From Planctomycetaceae bacterium (GTDB taxonomy: Bacteria; Planctomycetota; Phycisphaerae; Phycisphaerales; SM1A02): DNA of 6,059 bases. Numbering within the stretch: the stretch's first letter is position 1; each line of letters opens with the position of its first letter. The DNA is taken from contig CANJIC010000127.1 of the NCBI GenBank assembly GCA_947474205.1, positions 1-6,059 on the forward strand, read 5' to 3'. The notes beneath the pieces are model-generated. The model had not been told where the DNA came from, made no database searches, and saw only the letters and a program-made list of their open reading frames with translations. The position numbers and the translations under genes were made by a program. This document shows positions 1-5,225 of the stretch, in pieces.

Positions 1-939
1 ATGCCGCGGGGAATTGCCATTGTCACCAGCGCATCGGGCGCCGCGCTGCAAGATTGCCTGGCCGTTGCCGCCAGAAAATTTCCCTCCGTTGCAATCACCG
101 TGATCGATGTCGTGGTGCAAGGCGCCAGCGCCGCGGCCGCGGTTTCAAACGCAATTCATCTTGTGGATCTTGCCGCGCGTCGCATGGGCATTGATGTGAT
201 TCTGGTCACGCGCGGCGGCGGAAGCCGCGAGGATCTTGACGCGTTCAATCATCGCCTGATCGCGGACGCGGTGTACAACTGCACCACGCCTGTGGTCGCG
301 GCCATTGGACATGAGTCCGACACCTCCGTCATAGAACTTGTGGCCGATGTGCGCGCAAGCACGCCAACCGCGGCCATGAACCGAATTCTTCCAGATCGCG
401 CGGAGTTGCGTCAACAATTGGACTATGCAAACGCGTCCCTGCGTCAATCGCTCTTGCAATTCTGCCAGACAAAATCGCGCGCGCTTACGCAGGTTTCAAG
501 TCGTCCATGCCTGCGTGATCCGGCGCAACTTTTACTTTTGCCACGCGCCAAGTTGGCGCAAGTATGCAAGGAATTGCCAACAACAATGCTGGCTCGCATT
601 GACCGCGCGCGTCGAACAACGCTTGAACTTTCCAGCCGCTTGGAAACCATTTCTCCCGCCGCAACGCTTGGCCGTTCACAAGCCAAGGCGCACGCCACGC
701 GTCAGCGTTTGGACATGTCCATGAATCAATTGCTCGCGCGCGCCAACCGCGACGTGCAAGCCATGACCGCGCAACTGCAAGCAGTGGGTCCGCAAGGAAC
801 ATTGGCGCGCGGCTATTCCATTACCAAGACAAGCGACGGAAAACTTCTGCGCAGCGTGGCCAACGCCAAGCAAGGCGATGTCATCCAAACAGTTTTGAGC
901 GACGGCGAACTTCAATCACGAATAGAGAAGGGCGGGTAG
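1..939 (+). CDS. xseA: Exodeoxyribonuclease VII large subunit, 5' end cut by the window edge
   Basis: This is the catalytic large subunit of exonuclease VII, a cytoplasmic nuclease that degrades single-stranded DNA to short oligonucleotides. The visible 312 residues start at the catalytic domain. The family block IAIVTSASGAALQD is at residues 5-18, followed by VVVQGASA (37-44), the hallmark VTRGGGSREDLDAFN (69-83) and IGHESDTS (102-109). A helical, coiled-coil-like middle follows, then the C-terminal LARGYSI segment (about 268-274). The family is usually about 400-450 residues and begins with an OB-fold DNA-binding domain. That domain is missing here, so the ATG at base 1 is almost certainly an internal Met and the gene starts outside the window. 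The coding frame ends in TAG, 9 bases before xseB, as in the common xseA-xseB operon. The family call is firm; the true start cannot be seen. Confidence 0.96.
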   Translation: MPRGIAIVTSASGAALQDCLAVAARKFPSVAITVIDVVVQGASAAAAVSNAIHLVDLAARRMGIDVILVTRGGGSREDLDAFNHRLIADAVYNCTTPVVAAIGHESDTSVIELVADVRASTPTAAMNRILPDRAELRQQLDYANASLRQSLLQFCQTKSRALTQVSSRPCLRDPAQLLLLPRAKLAQVCKELPTTMLARIDRARRTTLELSSRLETISPAATLGRSQAKAHATRQRLDMSMNQLLARANRDVQAMTAQLQAVGPQGTLARGYSITKTSDGKLLRSVANAKQGDVIQTVLSDGELQSRIEKGG

Positions 940-948
940 ATTTCCATC

Positions 949-1212
949 ATGGCAAAAACATCAAGCGATAAAATTAGCGACGCGGCGAACGTGGACCAGT
1001 CGATCTCCAACTTGGGCTACGAAGACGCCATGCAGCAACTTGAATCCATTGTGGATCAACTGGAAAGCGGCGCCATTTCGCTGGAGGAAAGTTTGAAAGC
1101 ATTCGAGCGCGGCCGCGCATTGTCCAATCATTGCCGCGCCATTCTTGACAACGCCACCAAGCGAATTCAAACGCTGACCGCCGACGCGTTGAGCAAGCAG
1201 GAGCCGGAATAA
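949..1212 (+). CDS. xseB: Exodeoxyribonuclease VII small subunit
   Basis: This is the small subunit that packs on the coiled-coil arm of XseA to form active exonuclease VII. The protein has 87 residues, normal for the family (about 60-90). It carries the family pattern YEDAMQQLESIVDQLESG (residues 24-41), then the conserved SLEESLKAFERG turn-helix (44-55) and a final helix with RIQTL. The first 20 or so residues are a polar, probably disordered extension before the helical hairpin. The ATG at 949 is the natural start. A purine-rich stretch at 925-936 contains GAAGGG, but it lies about 17 bases upstream, so it is a weak ribosome binding site and translational coupling to xseA is plausible. The prepilin peptidase frame opens 11 bases after the stop. 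Confidence 0.95.
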   Translation: MAKTSSDKISDAANVDQSISNLGYEDAMQQLESIVDQLESGAISLEESLKAFERGRALSNHCRAILDNATKRIQTLTADALSKQEPE

Positions 1213-1223
1213 TCAACGCGTCT

Positions 1224-2417
1224 TTGAATGATTTTTTGCAGCGGCTCATTCCATATTTGCCGCATGTGGTGCAAGGTTTTTTTGTGTTCGCCGCCGGCGC
1301 GTGCGTTGGCAGCTTCATCAATCTCATCGCGTGGCGATTGCCGCGCGGCCAGGGAATTATCCATCCCGAAAGCCGCTGCGGCGCGTGTGGGCGCTCGCTG
1401 GCGTGGTTTGAAAATATTCCCGTGTTGTCGTGCTTGATCTTGCGTGGCCGTTGCCGCACCTGCGGTACCAGATTTGGGTTTGAACATGTAGCCGTAGAGG
1501 TTGGATTGGGCGCGCTCTTCTTCGCCACCTATTTCTTGTTGTACGCGGGTCCCTGGCGCTTTCCATCAACCGAGCAATCATGGTGGTGGACGCGCAATGG
1601 ACCCATGGCAACAACGCCTGCGTTTCTAGCTATTTTAATTTGTTGGTCAACGCTTGCCACCGTGTCGCTGATCGACGCGCGCACATTTTATGTTCCAATT
1701 CGCATGACGGCCGCGGCCACAGTGTTCGCGTTTGTGTTGTGGAGAATGCAGGCGCTTGTTCCCTCCTTCGCGCAGAACTTCACGCTTGGTCGTTGGGGCT
1801 TGGACATTCTTCCGGCGAGCTTGTGCGTGGCGTCGGTCGCGGCCATGGTTGGACTTCTGTTGTCAAACGTCTTGCTGTGGCGCGGCGTGATTCCTAGAAG
1901 CTTCATTGACTACGAACAAGAATTCATTCCCGCGCGCGTCATTCGCGTTGAGATGCTCAAAGAATTTATTTTTCTGTTGCCCATTCTTGGCGCTTTCGCT
2001 ATTGGATATTGGCTGGGACATTTTGAGCAAGTTCAAGCGCTCTGCGAGAGCGCCACGATTGGCGTATTTGGAATGTGCTCGTTTGGATTTCTGGTGGGCG
2101 GCGCAATAATTTGGTTCACGCGCATTCTTGCCTCGCTTGCGTTTGGCCGCGAAGCCATGGGCTTGGGCGATGTGCATATTCTTGGCGCGGCGGGCGCGGC
2201 GTTGGGTTGGAAGATCGCCACGATCACTTTCTTCATGGCGCCATTCATCGCGCTTTCTTGGCTGGCTATTTCAGGCGGACTCAATCGGATACTTGGAAAA
2301 AAGAATCGGGAAATTCCATACGGTCCCTATTTAGCCTTGGCGTGCGTCATTTCCTATTTGGGCAATCCTTGGATCGAACCTCTGCTGCGCGCGCTTCTCA
2401 CTCCAAACACTCAATGA
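1224..2417 (+). CDS. pilD: Prepilin peptidase / N-methyltransferase (A24 aspartic peptidase), long form
   Basis: This polytopic inner-membrane protease cleaves leader peptides of type IV pilin-like or type II secretion pseudopilin precursors, and normally also methylates the new N-terminus. Residues 26-40 give the N-terminal signature (ACVGSFINLIAWRLP). Two CxxC pairs (C52/C55 and C77/C80) form the zinc-binding loop of the methylating class. The catalytic aspartates are probably D151 (SLIDARTF) and D316 (MGLGDVHI). The tail has the usual EIPYGPYLALA (363-373). Several hydrophobic segments are visible, at about 14-33, 92-109, 132-150, 195-218, 247-266, 277-300 and 333-350. At 397 residues it is longer than the usual 250-290; the extra length lies between the two aspartates. 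The start is TTG at 1224. No good ribosome binding site precedes it (AGGAG at 1199-1203 is 20 bases away), so the exact start is less certain than the function. It follows xseB by 11 bases. Confidence 0.92.
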   Translation: MNDFLQRLIPYLPHVVQGFFVFAAGACVGSFINLIAWRLPRGQGIIHPESRCGACGRSLAWFENIPVLSCLILRGRCRTCGTRFGFEHVAVEVGLGALFFATYFLLYAGPWRFPSTEQSWWWTRNGPMATTPAFLAILICWSTLATVSLIDARTFYVPIRMTAAATVFAFVLWRMQALVPSFAQNFTLGRWGLDILPASLCVASVAAMVGLLLSNVLLWRGVIPRSFIDYEQEFIPARVIRVEMLKEFIFLLPILGAFAIGYWLGHFEQVQALCESATIGVFGMCSFGFLVGGAIIWFTRILASLAFGREAMGLGDVHILGAAGAALGWKIATITFFMAPFIALSWLAISGGLNRILGKKNREIPYGPYLALACVISYLGNPWIEPLLRALLTPNTQ

Positions 2418-2442
2418 ATTCAAGCAATTCAGCAACCATGGC

Positions 2443-2471
2443 TTGACAAATGAAGTCATTGCGTTTGCACT
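2443..2471 (+). promoter_or_regulatory. Candidate promoter for the lipoprotein gene (weak)
   Basis: A perfect TTGACA -35 hexamer lies at 2443-2448, just after the prepilin peptidase stop. The best -10 at 17-base spacing is TGCACT (2466-2471), which matches the consensus at only three positions. A separate AT-rich element, CATAAA at 2481-2486, pairs only with a poor -35 (TTGCGT, 2459-2464). A promoter somewhere in this 135-base gap is expected, because the downstream gene has its own leader, ribosome binding site and terminator. The exact site is a guess. Confidence 0.3.
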
Positions 2472-2499
2472 GCCCCTCAGCATAAATCAGAGTCCAATT

Positions 2500-2522
2500 C
2501 AGCATGTCACTGGGACCTGCTG
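2500..2522 (+). promoter_or_regulatory. Leader hairpin upstream of the lipoprotein gene
   Basis: CAGCA (2500-2504) pairs with TGCTG (2518-2522), and GTC (2506-2508) pairs with GAC (2514-2516). A single 1x1 mismatch separates the two stems, and the loop is ACTGG. The hairpin ends 30 bases before the ATG at 2553 and leaves the ribosome binding site free, so it could stabilise or tune the mRNA leader. The pairing is seen directly; any function is inference. Confidence 0.4.
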
Positions 2523-2536
2523 GGGGCTCATCAAAT

Positions 2537-2543
2537 GGAAGGA
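2537..2543 (+). promoter_or_regulatory. Strong ribosome binding site that fixes the lipoprotein start
   Basis: GGAAGGA sits 9 bases upstream of the ATG at 2553 and is the best Shine-Dalgarno sequence in the window. It overlaps the earlier in-frame ATG at 2535, so that ATG cannot use it. It therefore favours 2553 as the true start. Confidence 0.8.
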
Positions 2544-2552
2544 TTCCGCATT

Positions 2553-3185
2553 ATGAAAACAACACGTCTCATTTCAATTCTCGCCCTTGTCGCCGCCACA
2601 ACATTGGTTGGCTGCAAAAACAATCAACAAACCGTTGATGAACTCACAACCGAAAACGAAAGTTTGCGCAAGCAGCTTGATGACCGCAACGCCGCCTTGG
2701 AGTCCGCCGAGCGCGAGCGTCAAGCCGCGATTGCGCGCGCCGATGAATCCGACAAGTCCAAGGGCGCCGCTGGCACCGCCGCCGCGGGCGACAAGAATTT
2801 CACCGGCATTGAAGGCGTGACCGCCAGCCAAGTTGGAAACGAGTTGCATGTCAGCATTGAAGGCGACGTGCTGTTTGATTCCGGCAAGACCGCGTTGAAA
2901 GAGAACGCCAAGAAAAGTCTTGACAAGGTCGCGGCCATCTTGAAGGACAAGTATGCCGGCAAGTACATTCGCGTCGCGGGCTTCACCGACACCGATCCAA
3001 TCAAGAAGTCCGGCTTCAAGGACAATTATTATTTGGGTTTCGATCGCGCCTATTCAGTGCGTGAATACATCATTAAGAAGGGCCTTGATGGCAAGGTGAT
3101 TTCGCTTTCCAGCTTTGGTCCAGACGTTCCGTTGAAGACCAAGGCGCAAAGCCGCCGCGTTGAAGTGATCGTGGTCAGCAACTAA
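2553..3185 (+). CDS. OmpA-like peptidoglycan-binding lipoprotein with coiled-coil stalk
   Basis: This is a predicted envelope lipoprotein of 210 residues. Residues 1-20 form a lipoprotein signal peptide (basic KTTR start, hydrophobic core, lipobox LVG before C21). Lysine at position +2 gives no Asp-type inner-membrane retention signal, so outer-membrane anchoring is likely by E. coli rules. Residues about 26-66 are a charged, heptad-like coiled coil (ENESLRKQLDDRN). A short Ala/Gly linker at 71-80 follows, then an OmpA_C domain at about 96-209. Its landmarks are FDSGKTALKENA, GFTDTDP with D146, a DRA motif with R165 and a terminal SRRVEV. D146 and R165 match the pair that holds the diaminopimelate side chain in OmpA. 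The layout resembles Pal-like or MotB-like anchors, but no tol or mot genes are nearby, so no symbol is given. An upstream in-frame ATG (2535) would add six residues before the signal peptide and is less likely. Confidence 0.92.
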   Translation: MKTTRLISILALVAATTLVGCKNNQQTVDELTTENESLRKQLDDRNAALESAERERQAAIARADESDKSKGAAGTAAAGDKNFTGIEGVTASQVGNELHVSIEGDVLFDSGKTALKENAKKSLDKVAAILKDKYAGKYIRVAGFTDTDPIKKSGFKDNYYLGFDRAYSVREYIIKKGLDGKVISLSSFGPDVPLKTKAQSRRVEVIVVSN

Positions 3186-3214
3186 GTTCGACGCACTCTG
3201 TTTGTGACATCAAC

Positions 3215-3253
3215 GGTGGTCCGATTCATACGAGTCGGGCCACCTTTTTATTT
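3215..3253 (+). terminator. Rho-independent terminator of the lipoprotein gene
   Basis: A 13-bp stem pairs 3215-3227 (GGTGGTCCGATTC) with 3232-3244 (GAGTCGGGCCACC), including two G-U wobbles, around a 4-base ATAC loop. TTTTTATTT follows at once. It starts 29 bases after the lipoprotein stop. On the opposite strand no T-run follows the stem, so it mainly serves the plus strand, although it also lies downstream of the convergent mlaD. Confidence 0.9.
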
Positions 3254-3314
3254 GCGCGCGGTGCAAATCCGTTTCAATCAGCGCTGGCCAAATCTTTCAC
3301 GGCAAGATCATTGA
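3254..3314. other. Convergent intergenic spacer
   Basis: These 61 bases separate the lipoprotein terminator from the mlaD stop codon. I see no gene here and no clear separate terminator for the minus-strand transcript. Confidence 0.6.
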
Positions 3315-4163
3315 TTAGAAACTCACGCCCAAACCTTCTTCTTTGATCTTGCGGATGAGCAATTGCAAATCACGCATGGTCATTTCCAAGCGCCGCGAGG
3401 CGTCGGATAGGTTCTCAAACAACTCCGGGTCATTCATCAAGCGGCCCACGGTGCCGTCGCCGTTGGTGGCCTTCTTGGCCAGCGCGCGAATTTCATCCAG
3501 CGCCGCGGTCAAGCCTGCGAAGGCCGGCGCCACTTGCTTGAGCAACTCATGTGAATCGCTTTGCAGTTGCGCGGACAGTTTGGTGATGCCGTCCGCCGTG
3601 GCGGTGGCTTGCGTTATTAATTCATTGGCTTTCCATACGGCGCTCTTAAAATCGGCGCGCATTTGTTCGTCGCCAAGCCACGCCTGCGCGCCCGCGACAA
3701 CGCGCTCCACGCCACTTCCAATGTCGTCCAATCGGTCGGTAATGGTGGTAAATCTAGCCACCAATACCACGCGGCTCGCTGGGTCAATCACGCCATCGCT
3801 CTTGACATAGGTGGCTGGAATCTTCAAATCAATTTTGCTGCCGCCACTGATAAGGCCCGCGCTAATTTTTGGCACAACGCCTGCCGGCAATTTTGCATTC
3901 TCATAAATGGCAAGCGTCATGCGCACCGGGTTTTGCTCCTGCGCCTCAATTGAAATGAGGCTGACTTTTCCAACCACCACGCCTTCAAGCATCACTTGAC
4001 TGCCCTCACGCAAGCCCGCGGCGGTGTTGGCATGCACCTGAATTGGATATGTTTTTTGAAACAGCCACGTGAGTTCGCCAAACAGCAGCAGCATGAACGC
4101 GAACCCAGCCAAGGCAATGATGGCGCACAGGCCGACAACAAAATCTCGTGACGATGATTTCAT
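3315..4163 (-). CDS. mlaD: MlaD-like MCE protein, substrate-binding subunit of a lipid ABC transporter
   Basis: This MCE-family protein is expected to be anchored in the inner membrane with its MCE ring in the periplasm, carrying phospholipids for an Mla-type ABC transporter. It has 282 residues. A single N-terminal membrane helix lies at about 9-29 after a short basic start (KSSSRDFVVG). The MCE domain follows at about 38-118, with AAGLREGSQVMLEGVVVGKV (48-67) and the ISAGLISGGSKIDL block (100-113). A long helical tail of about 140 residues contains NGDGTVGRLMNDPELFENL (234-252), a motif common in MCE tails. The tail is longer than in E. coli MlaD (about 183 residues). The ATG at 4163 is the first start after an in-frame TGA and has no Shine-Dalgarno. 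It lies 123 bases downstream of mlaF, with no mlaE between them. Confidence 0.9.
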   Translation of the reverse strand: MKSSSRDFVVGLCAIIALAGFAFMLLLFGELTWLFQKTYPIQVHANTAAGLREGSQVMLEGVVVGKVSLISIEAQEQNPVRMTLAIYENAKLPAGVVPKISAGLISGGSKIDLKIPATYVKSDGVIDPASRVVLVARFTTITDRLDDIGSGVERVVAGAQAWLGDEQMRADFKSAVWKANELITQATATADGITKLSAQLQSDSHELLKQVAPAFAGLTAALDEIRALAKKATNGDGTVGRLMNDPELFENLSDASRRLEMTMRDLQLLIRKIKEEGLGVSF

Positions 4164-4286
4164 GGAGTGATTCTTATAGTAGAGAGATCAACAGCGCCAT
4201 GCGTGGGCGCACGATTGCGAACAGGACCGCATTACGTGGTAGCGTCCGTGGAAATTGTGCGGCATGCGCGCAAGAACAGCAGCCAA
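4164..4286. other. Intergenic gap between mlaF and mlaD with an imperfect palindrome
   Basis: This 123-base gap holds no open frame that looks real and no remnant of a permease gene. At 4255-4273 there is an imperfect palindrome, TTGTGCG and CGCGCAA around GCATG, 13 bases past the mlaF stop. It has one G-U pair on the plus-strand RNA but a mismatch on the minus-strand RNA, and no clear T-run, so it is not a good terminator. It might be a protein-binding site. TATAAG, a -10-like hexamer on the minus strand, lies at 4173-4178, 9 bases before the mlaD ATG. Confidence 0.35.
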
Positions 4287-5063
4287 TCACGCTTCAATCT
4301 CCGCAAGTTCCTCGGGGCTGGCCTTGCCATTCAGAAAGCGCGCCACCACCGGCAATGTCGACGCGCGCACTTGCTCAGGTGTGCCCGCAAGTTCCACACG
4401 GCCATTGTGCAGCATGATGATTCGGTCAGCCACTTTGAAGGCGCTGGCCAAATCATGCGTCACCACAATGCTGGTCATGCTCAACTCGCGCGCCAACTTC
4501 ATGATGAGTTCGTTGATCACATCGCTGGTGATGGGATCAAGTCCAGTGGTGGGTTCGTCATACAAAACCACTTTAGGATGCATAACAATGGCGCGCGCCA
4601 AGGCCACGCGTTTGCGTTGACCACCAGAAAGCGACGCCGGCATGACATGCATCTTGTCGGTCAAGCCAACCAAATGCAGCACATGCGCCACCATAACGCT
4701 CACTTGATCGCCCGTGGCCACGCCATGTTCAACTAGCGCAAACGCAATGTTGTCATGCACAGTCAGCGAATCAAACAGCGCGCCTTGTTGAAACAAATAG
4801 CCAATGTGCCGCCGCGGCGCGATCAATTCACGCTCGCTCATGTCATCTATGCGCGTGTCGCCAAACCACACGCTTCCTTGATCCGGTTTTTCCAAACCCA
4901 CCAAATGCCGCAGCAACACGCTCTTTCCGCAACCACTTGCGCCAAGCACCACCGTGATCTTGCCGCGGGGAAAGCGCATGTCAACGCCTTGCAGGACATG
5001 CAGGTCACCAAATGATTTGTGCAGGTTCTCTACACGGAATGCGTCTGCGGTGGGTTGGCTCAC
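4287..5063 (-). CDS. mlaF: MlaF-like ABC transporter ATP-binding protein
   Basis: This cytoplasmic ATPase would power MCE-type phospholipid transport together with an MlaE permease and MlaD. Counting from the GTG at 5063 it has 258 residues. Visible motifs are Walker A GASGCGKS (41-48), the Q-loop FQQGALFDSLTV (91-102) with the GALFDSLTV wording typical of MlaF/Mkl ATPases, the signature LSGGQRKRVALARA (145-158), Walker B VVLYDE (165-170), D-loop TGLD (173-176) and switch His H203 (VVTHD). The C-terminal ARFLNG (241-246) also matches MlaF. The frame stays open to a TTG at 5099, which would add 12 residues (a polar stretch from RNTAAS). GTG at 5063 is preferred because it starts close to the first beta strand, as in homologues. 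Neither start has a Shine-Dalgarno. It is the first gene of the minus-strand pair and is divergent from the rhomboid gene. Confidence 0.93.
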   Translation of the reverse strand: MSQPTADAFRVENLHKSFGDLHVLQGVDMRFPRGKITVVLGASGCGKSVLLRHLVGLEKPDQGSVWFGDTRIDDMSERELIAPRRHIGYLFQQGALFDSLTVHDNIAFALVEHGVATGDQVSVMVAHVLHLVGLTDKMHVMPASLSGGQRKRVALARAIVMHPKVVLYDEPTTGLDPITSDVINELIMKLARELSMTSIVVTHDLASAFKVADRIIMLHNGRVELAGTPEQVRASTLPVVARFLNGKASPEELAEIEA

Positions 5064-5133
5064 TGGCGCATCATGACAACTTGCAGCCGTGTTGCGCAAG
5101 TGGCGTGTTTGTCCAACTATGGCGAAGTTATTT

Positions 5134-5164
5134 CAGCGCACGTCATCAATTCATGCTTGCGCTG
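5134..5164 (+). repeat. Perfect 7-bp inverted repeat in the mlaF/rhomboid divergent region
   Basis: CAGCGCA (5134-5140) and TGCGCTG (5158-5164) are exact inverted copies with a 17-base spacer. The right arm overlaps the left arm of the next hairpin (5160-5178), so in RNA only one of the two could form at a time. As DNA it could instead be an operator. The repeat is seen directly; its role is inference. Confidence 0.45.
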
Positions 5165-5186
5165 TGGCTGCGACAGCGGTGTTTTT
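5160..5186 (+). terminator. Terminator-like hairpin in the rhomboid leader (possible attenuator)
   Basis: CGCTGT (5160-5165) pairs with ACAGCG (5173-5178) around a GGCTGCG loop. A run of five T (5182-5186) follows after GTG. The stem is only 6 bp and the T-run is offset by three bases, so this is a weak terminator at best. It lies about 40 bases upstream of the rhomboid start, not behind any plus-strand gene, which makes an attenuator more natural than an ordinary terminator. Confidence 0.35.
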
Positions 5187-5200
5187 CATGTTCACGCGCC

Positions 5201-5225
5201 GCTTGAAAATGGTTAGGCTTCAAGC
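5201..5225 (+). promoter_or_regulatory. Inverted repeat abutting the rhomboid start codon
   Basis: GCTTGAA (5201-5207) and TTCAAGC (5219-5225) form a perfect 7-bp stem with an 11-base loop, and the right arm ends directly against the ATG at 5226. The loop contains the only Shine-Dalgarno-like bases (AGG, 5215-5217; 8 bases from the ATG). GCC at 5198-5200 could also pair with GGC at 5228-5230, which would leave AT of the start codon as a bulge. Such a fold would limit ribosome access. Confidence 0.45.

Noticed and set aside
131..142. Perfect 12-base palindrome CCGCGGCCGCGG
   Set aside because: It lies inside xseA where it encodes a run of alanines (SAAAAAV region). Alanine codons in GC-rich DNA make such palindromes by chance.
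974..1528. Minus-strand open frame of 184 residues across xseB and the prepilin peptidase start
   Set aside because: It is antisense to two well-recognised genes, has Arg/Pro/Trp-rich composition with no recognisable motif, and crosses a gene boundary. It is a shadow of the GC-rich coding strand.
2414..2446. Ten-codon micro-ORF whose ATG overlaps the prepilin peptidase stop (ATGA)
   Set aside because: It is very short, low-complexity (Ser/Asn), has no ribosome site of its own, and overlaps the candidate -35 element.
2535..2552. Earlier in-frame ATG for the lipoprotein gene
   Set aside because: It would put EGFRI before a textbook signal peptide and has no ribosome site, whereas the ATG at 2553 has GGAAGGA at ideal spacing.
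4167..4736. Plus-strand open frame of 189 residues antisense to mlaF
   Set aside because: The opposite frame has a complete set of ABC ATPase motifs. This one is His-rich, low in recognisable pattern and only mirrors mlaF.
5109..5137. TTGTCC as a -35 for the rhomboid gene
   Set aside because: At 16-18 base spacing there is no acceptable -10 (TTTCAG, TTCAGC), so no promoter is called in the divergent region on either strand.
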